NCBI GenBank assembly: GCA_032622095.1
Contig: CP136062.1
Span: 163,924,875-163,988,874, forward strand
DNA from: Siphonodentalium dalli
Lineage: Eukaryota; Mollusca; Scaphopoda; Gadilida; Siphonodentaliidae
Direction of reading: 5' to 3'
DNA length: 64,000 nucleotides
The notes beneath the pieces were generated by a model. The model ran no database searches, was not told the DNA's origin, and saw nothing but the letters and a program-made list of their open reading frames with translations. Positions 11,170 to 64,000 of the stretch are shown here, one piece after another (position 1 is the stretch's first letter; every line of letters begins with the position of its first letter). The position numbers were made by a program, and so were the translations under genes.

Positions 11170-12710
11170 CCAAGAAAGGGGGGGGGGGCTCGGAGTTTCA
11201 ATATTTACTCAATATTTTTTCTTTAAATTGCACTGAAAAAAAAAGAAGCAATACCATCAGATCTCACAGGTTTTCATTGTTGATTTAGACCTTCAATTAT
11301 CCCTGTGATGCCAACATCAGCTCATTTAATTCTTCTAGTGGTTTAAATGGTATGAATGTTGAAAGATATAAAGATTTCTTATAATTGTATGATGTTCATC
11401 CTCTGGCTGAATAGTCACCGTGGATTTCTGAGACCTACCAATATAATGAAAAGCTAAGTAATTGGAACATAACATGCCAATTATTACAAAATAAGTATTC
11501 ACCGGGGCCGTGGGTCACATAACATTTAAAAAAAAATGAAAATTTCAACTTGAATCATGGAATTATTTTAGCAACCCCCTCCCTGATATACCAAATATTG
11601 CCATGGAAAACAATGTAGTAACATGAAGAAAAAAAATATGTGGTAACTATTTACGGAGATTGGACAAGATCTTTGTTTTTCAAATTCCCATGCAAACAAA
11701 ACTGTGTTATGATTATTTAATGTGGCCGAATCATTGCACATATTTCTCAGAATTTTATATGCAGCAATGGGGTTAAATTTAAATTGTGTGTTCATAGGCC
11801 AGCAGTCTTCAGATTAAAATGAGCTGTTTTTGTGTCATGCGTGTGGCAAATATATCTGATTCTCAGTGATACCTTGTTTAATGTTATGAATCGTTTATAT
11901 TCCATAAAATTTAAGCTACAATACTGCACTTACAATGTTGTTATTCTACCAACTTTAGTTTACACTGTGAAAACTGATATACCCAACAATTAATAAATGA
12001 CAATCAGCAGCAATCAGTATAAATAATCACCCAATGACAGCTGAAAATAAATGACAGTTCTGTAAATTGTACCAAGTGAATGTCACCTACTGGTAACTTT
12101 GGGAGGACAATTTCCGAGTTTGATAGGAAAACTATTCCCGGAAGTGTCCACATTTCCTAATAACTGCACCTGGAAAGTCACTGTACCCAGCTAATCTTGA
12201 GTAAATTACCAGAACGTCTCAGCTCAGAGTATTTTCAGGCAAAAACTTGGTACTGATAGGATTAACGCCTTTTGAGGCACCCACAATGACTTTGAGGGCT
12301 AAAATTACTAGGAGTAGACAAACCCACACATAGAAAACATTTTAAAATAGGCAAACTTTGTTCTTATTTTCATATTACACACAATTCTGAGAATTATATA
12401 ATTATTGTTTGTCTGGGTTCTGTTACAGATTTCGCTTTTGGTTACAAAAAATAATTTTTAAATCACCGTTGCTCAGTTGGTATCAAAGGTGCATAGTGCA
12501 TTAGACCAACACAAGCCATCCAGAGCTTCCTAAGCATGCTCGATTTAAGTTAAGCTGGATTTGTAATCCACGTAAAGGAAAGGTACTCAGATACTGTAAA
12601 GTAGTGTTCAGACAAGTCCGTTGATTGCGTTCCATTCAAATTTGGATTACAGACAATAACACTAAGGCGTTCAGATGGCTGCGATGTGTCAATTACATTG
12701 TATCTGTTAA
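11170..12710. other. Intergenic, no gene seen
   Basis: AT-rich. Includes a poly-G run near 11180 and a possible tRNA-like A box near 12470 (TTGCTCAGTTGG) without a convincing B box. No supported feature. Confidence 0.4.
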
Positions 12711-13053
12711 TGTGATGTGAAACACTCCGGTAGGGTGCTCAAATATAATGTAAATGGAGAATAATCTTGTTCAAAGTAGTAATTTTTACAAATATTATAT
12801 CCAAATTGACAACACACACCGTCATTCTTATATATTAATTAAATGCAGAAATTTCGATGGCGAAATCGTTTTCGTTTGTTTATCGCCGATAGATTCGTCC
12901 CGATTCGAGGAGTAAATATTTACATCTGATCGTTGTTCAGACGATATTTTCTATGGAGTGGTACGGTCGATTTGCTTCAGATTTTCAGCAATGTTAGCAG
13001 AATGCTACATTCCTCCAGTTGGCATAGCGCCTGGATACTAACTGATCAGTTTC
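12711..13053 (+). repeat. Dispersed ~345-bp repeat, copy 2
   Basis: The same family as 1099-1443, alignable by eye over its whole length. It lies about 1.2 kb past the VPS4 stop codon on the transcribed strand. Confidence 0.85.
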
Positions 13054-13589
13054 ATGCAACGTAAGGTATGCCTGGCAAGCATCATGCCTTTTCTTGTTTT
13101 TAATCGATAAAAGATGCCGAATGTTTTTGAAACGAAGGAAAATCAACTTGTATTTATGTCAATAATATGTTAGTTGTTGAGATTTGATAGGTTCGACATT
13201 ATCGTAGAATTAATTTATTACAGATAGATTGATTTGCAATCTTGCATTTATTCCAATATCAAACTTAATTATTAGCTACAATTAATAAATGCATTATAAC
13301 ACAACATACGTGCAACAAAAATAATCATCATAAGAACAAAGTCTCTCTATTTTCTCATTTCACTTGTTAACAATTATAAATTTGAAGTTGGAACATCCCA
13401 CTCCCCTTGTTACGCCCCTGATACTGATCTGGCTGGTTTTGGGTTCTGGTTAATAAGCCCAGGAAGCATTCCGAAAGGAAGCCAGCACGACTGCTTCGAA
13501 GTACAAAATTTTATAAAAGGCTGCTAGACCAAACATCGCCCATATATAAAGGAGGCTTTATTTGACCAGTGATTTTTTTTAAATGAAAA

Positions 13590-14010
13590 ATGTGAATCTG
13601 GGAACAAGTCGAAAAAGGGGCACAACTCCATCAAATGTTCAGACTGAACCCAAATTCGATCTTGACCTGTATTTTCAAGTGATTAATCAACATCCTAATT
13701 TAAAAGCTATCGGATAATCATAACTTGAGTTATCACCCGAACAACAAAATAATCAGCAAATTATAAGTCGAAAAGGGGCATAACTCAGTCAGAAAAGGTC
13801 AGGCCTGGACCCAAATTTGAACTTGATCAGGACTTTCTCATATGAAGGCCACATTCCAAGTTTCATCAAATTCTGTTGAATATTATTCAAGTTATAATCT
13901 GGACAACAAATGTTTCGGAGGGACACGTAGACTGACAGATAGATACGCAGAAGGACGGACGGACACGGTTCATTTCTATAGTCTCCCGAAATTTGTTTTC
14001 GGGCAACAAA
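13590..14010. repeat. Tandem core with GGAC run and terminal hairpin
   Basis: Two core units, each with AGTCGAAAAGGGGCATAACTC then a CAAATTTGAACTTGAxC block, are followed by GGACGGACGGACAC and a hairpin around CCCGAAATTTGTTTTCGGG. Similar architecture is seen at 37.75, 42.6 and 54.8 kb. This suggests a family of non-autonomous elements with a tandem core, a microsatellite and a 3' stem-loop. Confidence 0.65.
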
Positions 14011-14254
14011 TATAGAGGCTAGCCTGGGGCTTACTATGCATATAAATTCACAAGCCCTAAATCACTCAACCAGGTAGATCTAACTCACTCAGCCAGGTAG
14101 AAAAGTCTCGTCCTGGCCAGCAGGAGTAATCACAGTAATTTTTATCAACACAAATAAAGTACAACAGACGTTGTGATCTTTTTTGTGCAAAAAACATGTA
14201 AAAATCAATGGCATCATTAAATTTATGCTACCGGTATCTTCTCAAACACAGGTG

Positions 14255-58936
<44,682 letters not shown>

Positions 58937-58990
58937 CTGAAATTTCAAAGAATTGGAATACATTGTCAGACATATGCCAGGAGGGAAATA

Positions 58991-59930
58991 AATGAAAATG
59001 TCAATGACACAGTAGCTCAACTTGAATGGGAGCTAATTTCATGTGCTACAGTCAATAAAGCGGTTAGGAATGAGGAAAGTTTAAATGTCAAAGTAACTAT
59101 CAGTTGTCAACATGAAGATATATATATAAAGTAAATTCCAAGATGGCTGCAGGCGCAAGCCTTGAAATAGTGTGTGTCATTTGCAGAATGAGGTCCCAGA
59201 GGGTGAAATTAGTGATGCTACCCTGCATAGCGGGCTAGCATCACCAAATTCACCCTCTGCGAACCTCATTCTGCTGAGGTGTAAGCAGAATGAGGTCCCC
59301 AGAGGGTGAATTTGGTGATGCCAGCCCGCTATGCGGGGTAGCATCACTAAATTCACCCTCTGGGGACCTCATTCTGCAAATGACAGACACTATTTCTAGG
59401 CTTGTGCAGGCGTTTTTTTTAACGAAATTCAGAAAAAAATTTGATGGCTCCCATCTAGAGGTCACCCAAAAGATCCATATGAAATTTGGTGACGATCGGA
59501 TGAGGGATGTGGTCTGTAGAGTTTGCCAAAGGATTTAGTCATGCAAAGAGTAAAATTTTCAAATTCGACAGCTCCTATTTAGAGGTGATCCTAAAGTTAC
59601 CTAAACATGCCTGTAAATTTTCAAAACAATTTTCCAATAAATGAGAGCTGCAGGATGTGTTGTTGGGATTTAAATTTGTACTCCAAGATGGCTGCTGGCA
59701 GCAATGTTTTTTAACGAATTTCAGAGACTCCCATCACCCCGAAGATCCATATGAAGTTTGGTGATGATCGAATGTAGGAGTTGGCCACTGTTAAATCTCA
59801 GTTTTCACACTTGGCCACTGTTAAATCTCAGTTTTCACACTTGCCCAAGAAGATCCATATGAAGTTTGTTCATGATCGAATGTGGGAGGTGCAGGCCACT
59901 GGGACCCCCATATGTAAAATCTCAGTTTTC
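58991..59930. mobile_element. Helentron-like element, diverged, interrupted by a MITE
   Basis: It begins AAATGAAAATGTCAATGACA and AGCTCAACTTGAATGGG, then a core with CCAAGATGGCTGCAGGC, GATCCATATGAAATTTGG and GGATTTAGTCATGCAAAGAG, and repeats of CTCAGTTTTCACACTTGGCC near 59.8 kb. The foldback MITE at 59156-59404 splits its first core unit. No 3' hairpin was found. Confidence 0.6.
59156..59404. mobile_element. hAT-type foldback MITE, copy 5, short form, 8-bp TSD
   Basis: CAAGCCTTGAAATAGTGTG start and CACTATTTCTAGGCTTG end. TGCAGGCG is repeated exactly at 59148-59155 and 59405-59412. The two foldbacks are nearly abutted (249 bp against about 430), so the middle was deleted. Confidence 0.92.
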
Positions 59931-60102
59931 ACACTTGCCCAGGATAAAACAAAGCAGACAGTAAATACTTCACACCTGACTGGAGGTGTAAAGGGTTGTC
60001 ACATTCTTTCATGTTGATTAATTTACTAACAATGGGAGAAGATTAGAGGAGTAAAATAGTGTACACATTTTTATTAGTGAGGAAACACATTGGAAAAAAT
60101 AA

Positions 60103-62178
60103 CAAACAGAACTTTTTGTATTCTCTTTGTATTTTTATAGTGAACAATTAGCAAATTGCAAATCAACCAAGAAACTGTTCAACATTACCAACACTATGCT
60201 GGGCAAAGGTAAATGTTCTACTCTACCTAGTGACATTCCCATGGATACACTCCCAGAAACATTTGCCACATTTTTTCAAGACAAAGTTACCAAAATTCGT
60301 GCGAATATACAACAAGTGTCTGCAGGAGAAGCTGAGTTTGAGGAATTCACTGGAACCAAATTTGTTAAGTTTGAATGTGTTACAACAGAGACGGTTAAAC
60401 GTGTTCTCATGTCAATGCCATCAAAATCGTGTTCTCTGGATCCTGTACCATCACTCATTCTTAAACAGCATAGCGACCAACTAGTAACGTTTCTTACGAG
60501 GATAGTGAATACATCCCTGGAAGACGGTATAGTTCCCACTTGCTTCAAACAAGCTGTGGTTAAACCATTGCTGAAAAAGCCAAACATGGATAGGAACAAT
60601 CTCAAGAACTATAGACCTGTTTCTAACCTTCCTTTTATATCCAAGCTTCTTGAGCGCGTGGTACTCTATCAACTCAGACAACATCTGGAGGATAATGACA
60701 TGAATGAACCTTTCCAATCAGCTTATCGACGACACCACAGTACGGAAACTGCACTTGTCCGCGTCACCAACGACTTGCTTTGTGCAGCAGATGATCACAA
60801 TGTCACTATAGCCTCATTTCTCGACCTCTCTGCTGCCTTTGATACTTTGGATCACAACATCATAATTTCACGCCTTAACAAAACATTCGGAATTTCAGGG
60901 AAAGTTCTCCAATGGTTCAAGTCATATCTATCAGGCAGAATCCAGACTGTTCACAGTGGAGAATTCTGTTCCAAACCATATGAACTATCATTTGGTGTCC
61001 CCCAGGGATCAGTCCTTGGGCCCGTGCTTTATCTCATGTACACTAAGCCATTGGGGCAAATCATCACACAGAGAAATCTACAATACCACATGTACGCAGA
61101 CGATACACTGATTTATATGCCCAGCTCACCATCAGAGTTCGCAAACAATATCTCAGAAATGCAGCAATGTATAACGGCAGTAAAAAATTGGATGGGCGCA
61201 AACCAACTGTGTTTAAATGATGACAAAACCGAGATAATGTTATTTGGAACAGATCACAGAATTAAGAACACCCCTTTGGACTGCATTCGTATAGGTGATT
61301 CCGACATAAAGCCATCGTCGTGTGCCAGATATCTGGGCATTCACCTGGACAGTACTCTGTCAATGGAAGTGTACATAAACAATTTATGCAGAAGTCTATT
61401 TCTGGATATAAGGAGAATTTCTCACATCAGGCCATTCATAACCACCGATGCTGCTAAAACTCTTGTTTCGTCATTTGTTCTTTCCAAGATTGACTACTGT
61501 AACCCACTTCTGGCTGGCTTACCAAAGACAGAAATTGATAAACTTCAACGTATGATGAACATTGCTGCTCGTGTGATTCTTAAGAAGCCTAAATTTTCTG
61601 ACCTGACACCAATGTTCAAAGAACTGCACTGGCTACCAATTCAAGCCCGCATTGACTATAAAATTGCTGTCTTATGTTGTAAGAAATTTGACTGTCTCTC
61701 GCCCCTCCCTGTATATATCGAATCTCTTCTTTCATGCTATGTACCTGGTAAACCAGGCTTAAGGTCAGCTGATAAAATATTACTTGCTGTCCCCAAACGT
61801 GACCTTGTTAATTATGGTCGTCGATCTTTTGAATGCTACGGCCCAAACCTTTGGAATTCACTCCCGCTTACACTTAGGAATTTTGCTACTTTGGAATCTT
61901 TCAAAACAGAACTCAAAACGTATCTGTTTAAACTTCACTATGGCAACAACGACGACCAAAGCTGAGCACACATTTCCTGCATTGTTTTATACAATACACA
62001 CAGCCTTATCCTGATTTGTATATGAATTGTTTGATTTATTTCATTGTAGTTATTGTTTGTGTGTACATGCGTATATGTGTTTAAATGTGCTGGAACTCGG
62101 TCATCTGTTGTATCATTGAGCGCTTTGGGCCTCATGGGATAAGGCGCTTTAAAAATGCTATACATTATTATTATTTGA
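60103..62178 (+). mobile_element. 5'-truncated CR1/L2-like LINE with intact RT frame
   Basis: The open frame starts in sequence with no endonuclease domain. It is followed by a 3' UTR ending GAGCGCTTTGGGCC, GGCGCTTTAAAAATGCTATA and a short ATT microsatellite tail. Such a 3' end is typical of the CR1/L2 branch. The 5' boundary lies close to 60103, where an upstream stop closes the frame. It is on the opposite strand to VPS4. Confidence 0.88.
60127..61965 (+). CDS. Non-LTR retrotransposon reverse transcriptase (ORF2 C-terminal part)
   Basis: 612 uninterrupted codons. In order: an N-terminal linker with LPSDIPMDTLPETFATFF; RT blocks NYRPVSNLPFISKLLE (about residue 160), FLDLSAAFDTLDHNI (about 230), GVPQGSVLGPVLY (about 289), the catalytic YADDTLIY (about 323) and LCLNDDKTEIMLFG; then the C-terminal HWLPIQARI and GPNLWNSLPLTLR blocks. 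It copies element RNA into DNA at a nicked target. The upstream apurinic-type endonuclease is absent and the frame has no ATG near its start, so this copy is probably not autonomous. The lack of any stop suggests a fairly recent insertion. Assignment to CR1/L2 rather than Jockey is by general resemblance. Confidence 0.93.
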   Translation: MYFYSEQLANCKSTKKLFNITNTMLGKGKCSTLPSDIPMDTLPETFATFFQDKVTKIRANIQQVSAGEAEFEEFTGTKFVKFECVTTETVKRVLMSMPSKSCSLDPVPSLILKQHSDQLVTFLTRIVNTSLEDGIVPTCFKQAVVKPLLKKPNMDRNNLKNYRPVSNLPFISKLLERVVLYQLRQHLEDNDMNEPFQSAYRRHHSTETALVRVTNDLLCAADDHNVTIASFLDLSAAFDTLDHNIIISRLNKTFGISGKVLQWFKSYLSGRIQTVHSGEFCSKPYELSFGVPQGSVLGPVLYLMYTKPLGQIITQRNLQYHMYADDTLIYMPSSPSEFANNISEMQQCITAVKNWMGANQLCLNDDKTEIMLFGTDHRIKNTPLDCIRIGDSDIKPSSCARYLGIHLDSTLSMEVYINNLCRSLFLDIRRISHIRPFITTDAAKTLVSSFVLSKIDYCNPLLAGLPKTEIDKLQRMMNIAARVILKKPKFSDLTPMFKELHWLPIQARIDYKIAVLCCKKFDCLSPLPVYIESLLSCYVPGKPGLRSADKILLAVPKRDLVNYGRRSFECYGPNLWNSLPLTLRNFATLESFKTELKTYLFKLHYGNNDDQS

Positions 62179-62199
62179 TTGTGTCATATTTCAATATTT

Positions 62200-62500
62200 A
62201 TTGTAGACTAGCAGGGTTACCCGGCATTGCCCAGGTTAAATTGATGTGAAACGCTCTGCATGCTGTGGATATTTGGTGGGAATAGAGGATACACTTGCTC
62301 AAAGTGTTACACGTATTCTCATAAATTGTATATCCAAATAGCATCACAAAACATGATTCTTAAACATGGAATATAAGTTGTGGCTCACCTTGTCGATTGT
62401 CACTTTGTTTATCGCCATTAATCCGTACCACCAATAAAGAAGTATTTATTCATATACAACTGCGTATACGCCAGACATTATGGGATGGAACATGAACATC
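62200..62500 (+). repeat. Dispersed 345-bp repeat, diverged copy 4
   Basis: After GACTAGCAGGGTTACCCGGC comes TTGATGTGAAACGCTC, then TTGCTCAAAGTGTTAC, TTGTATATCCAAATAG and TTTATCGCCATTAATCCGTA, in the same order as 12711-13053 but with many changes. Confidence 0.65.
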
Positions 62501-62944
62501 ATAAACACATTAGTTCGCAAAAATAAAAGACGACCATTAGGTTTTACATATATAGAGATGTATCAACCAATCTAGTGGGTTAGACTAAGATTTTGAGGAC
62601 ACCTGGCTATATCGGCATGAAGACACAGATGTTTTAAAGAAATGTCCAGGTGCTCCTCTGTTCATAGCGCTATATATTGACGAAATATGTTGCTATGCAT
62701 ATATCAGCTACATGTGCCCGACACAGAGTGAGATTTTGAGTGGTTTATTGTATATGTTTGTGTGGAAACTATATTGAATGGAACAGACTCAATTGTGTTA
62801 TAATATATACATGATCCATTCTAATATGCAATCCTCTGACGGTTCGAGGTCTCCCAGTTTGCAAGAATATGTGTATATCTTAAATAAAATGATAAATATA
62901 CATTTAATGCTTTCTTCTATCTATCAGTTTTGCTAGCTCATTAT

Positions 62945-64000
62945 ACGTTTTAACACGCACGATTAGATTCCTCATACCATTTGAGAAGGACGTGTATGAA
63001 TTTGATGGTAATTGGCACTAAACATATTTTTTTTAATATCAGTTTTGGTGATCCTCCCATCCCTATTTCAGACTGAAGCCACGCCACTTTTGTCATCATT
63101 AAACCACACACTTAGACTTATTGTGGAAATCCATATATATAAAATTGGTGAAAATTGGCGAGTATACAAATTCGTATCAAATTCAGGGCCCCCACATCTC
63201 TCGTCCAAATGGCACCAAGTTGGCTTGGCGTATCTAAACCACACAATTAGATTCCTCATATCAGGGAAAAGAATATGTATCAATCTGGTAGAAATCGGCG
63301 CTAAACATACTGTTTATCTTTTTTTGTGTGTGTCCCTCTCACCTTACGCATTCCTGACACGAATTGCCCCACTTGTGACATCCTTAAACCACACAATAGA
63401 CCCCTGATATCATGGAGCTGATTATTTATAAGTTTGGTGCTAATCGGCAACTAATATTTTTGTTTTAAATTTAGTGCCCACCCCATCTCTCACCAAACAT
63501 CACAAATATGGCGTCTGTAAATCACACAATTAGACTCCTCGTATCATGGATAAGTATGTGTATCACTTTGGTGGAAATTGGCGCTAAAAATATTGCGTAT
63601 CAAATTTGGTGCCCGTCTGCCTTTCAGTGCACCCCTGACTCGAATGACGCCACTTTTGACAGATTTAAGCCACACATTTAGACTACTCATACCATGGGGA
63701 TGATATTGTATACGTGTGGTGGCAATCGGCGACTGAACCTATACTTATCAAATTTAGTGCCCCCCACAATCTTTCATCCAAACGACAGCAATTTGGCGTC
63801 TTTAAATCACATACTTAAGATTCCTTGTATCATGGAGATGAATATATATCAATTTGGTGGAAATCGGCGCTAAATTAGTTTTATCAAATTTTTTTCCCCT
63901 CTCGCCTATTCATCCCTGATGTGAACGGCGCAACTTTTGACATTTTAAAACCACACCATTAGATGCCTCAAATCATGGGAATGATTATATATAAGTTTCG
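62945..64000. repeat. Degenerate satellite, alternating ~151/132-bp spacing, runs off window
   Basis: CCACACAATTAGACTCCTCA and CATGGAGATGATTATATATA blocks recur at about 62955, 63106, 63239, 63390, 63520, 63671, 63805 and 63951. Intervals are 151, 133, 151, 130, 151, 134 and 146, suggesting a dimeric unit of about 283 bp. Each monomer also has GGTGGAAATCGGCGCTAAA. Short frames in it are not genes. Confidence 0.85.

Noticed and set aside
58937-64000. MIT exons of VPS4 immediately upstream of the AAA exons
   Set aside because: I looked for the MIT helices on the minus strand and saw none. The region holds a Helentron-like element, a LINE and satellite sequence.

Overview
The window is AT-rich animal genomic DNA made of widely spaced short exons in very long introns packed with transposable elements and satellite arrays. 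The repeat content is typical of a marine lophotrochozoan: Helentron-like elements with a tandem core of about 160 bp, many hAT-type miniature elements, CR1/L2-like LINEs, and GGAC microsatellites next to hairpins. A mollusc, perhaps a bivalve, is my best guess but is not proven. There is no bacterial-type gene organisation.

The only host gene I can establish is VPS4, the AAA ATPase that disassembles ESCRT-III. It is on the minus strand and appears in two pieces. Eight exons from 58936 down to 14255 encode the AAA+ cassette and the end of the protein: Walker A GPPGTGKS, Walker B FIDEVDAL, the arginine-finger region, and a terminus ending FGQEG followed by a stop. All splice phases agree. Four more exons, from 4859 down to 1945, encode a start methionine, the MIT domain and the linker. 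The N-terminal half therefore lies downstream of the C-terminal half. The last splice phase of the left piece fits the first phase of the right piece, and together they would give 424 residues, close to family length. Either this is a tandem pair with the missing halves outside the window, or one gene is permuted by rearrangement or assembly error.

Layout: 1-880 inverted repeat; 1.1-1.9 kb dispersed repeats; 1.9-4.9 kb VPS4 N-terminal exons; 5.2-7.8 kb two minisatellites; 8.8-13.1 kb scattered elements; 14.26-58.94 kb VPS4 C-terminal exons. The introns of that piece hold an 85-bp array (14.4-15.35 kb), a TIR element filled with a roughly 145-bp array (15.46-18.63 kb), a nested transposon stack (20.1-25.4 kb), a TIR element with a broken zinc-motif coding relic (25.7-26.5 kb), a Harbinger-like element carrying an intact 128-codon ORF (27.2-28.1 kb), two hAT-like elements (30.5 and 33.6 kb), a short Helentron-like element (34.6-35.6 kb), a 6.1-kb insertion with a related empty site elsewhere in the window (35.7-41.8 kb), and a 7.3-kb inverted-repeat element holding a second Helentron-like element with about 20 core units (43.9-51.2 kb). 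Foldback hAT-type MITEs lie at 8.8, 28.7, 54.2, 56.0 and 59.2 kb. From 60.1 to 62.2 kb is a 5'-truncated LINE with an intact reverse transcriptase ORF, followed at 62.95-64 kb by a degenerate satellite running off the window.

Most open reading frames here look like chance or repeat-derived frames. Exon boundaries were read by eye from AG/GT sites and family conservation. Element classes are inferred from terminal repeats and target-site duplications, not from database searches.
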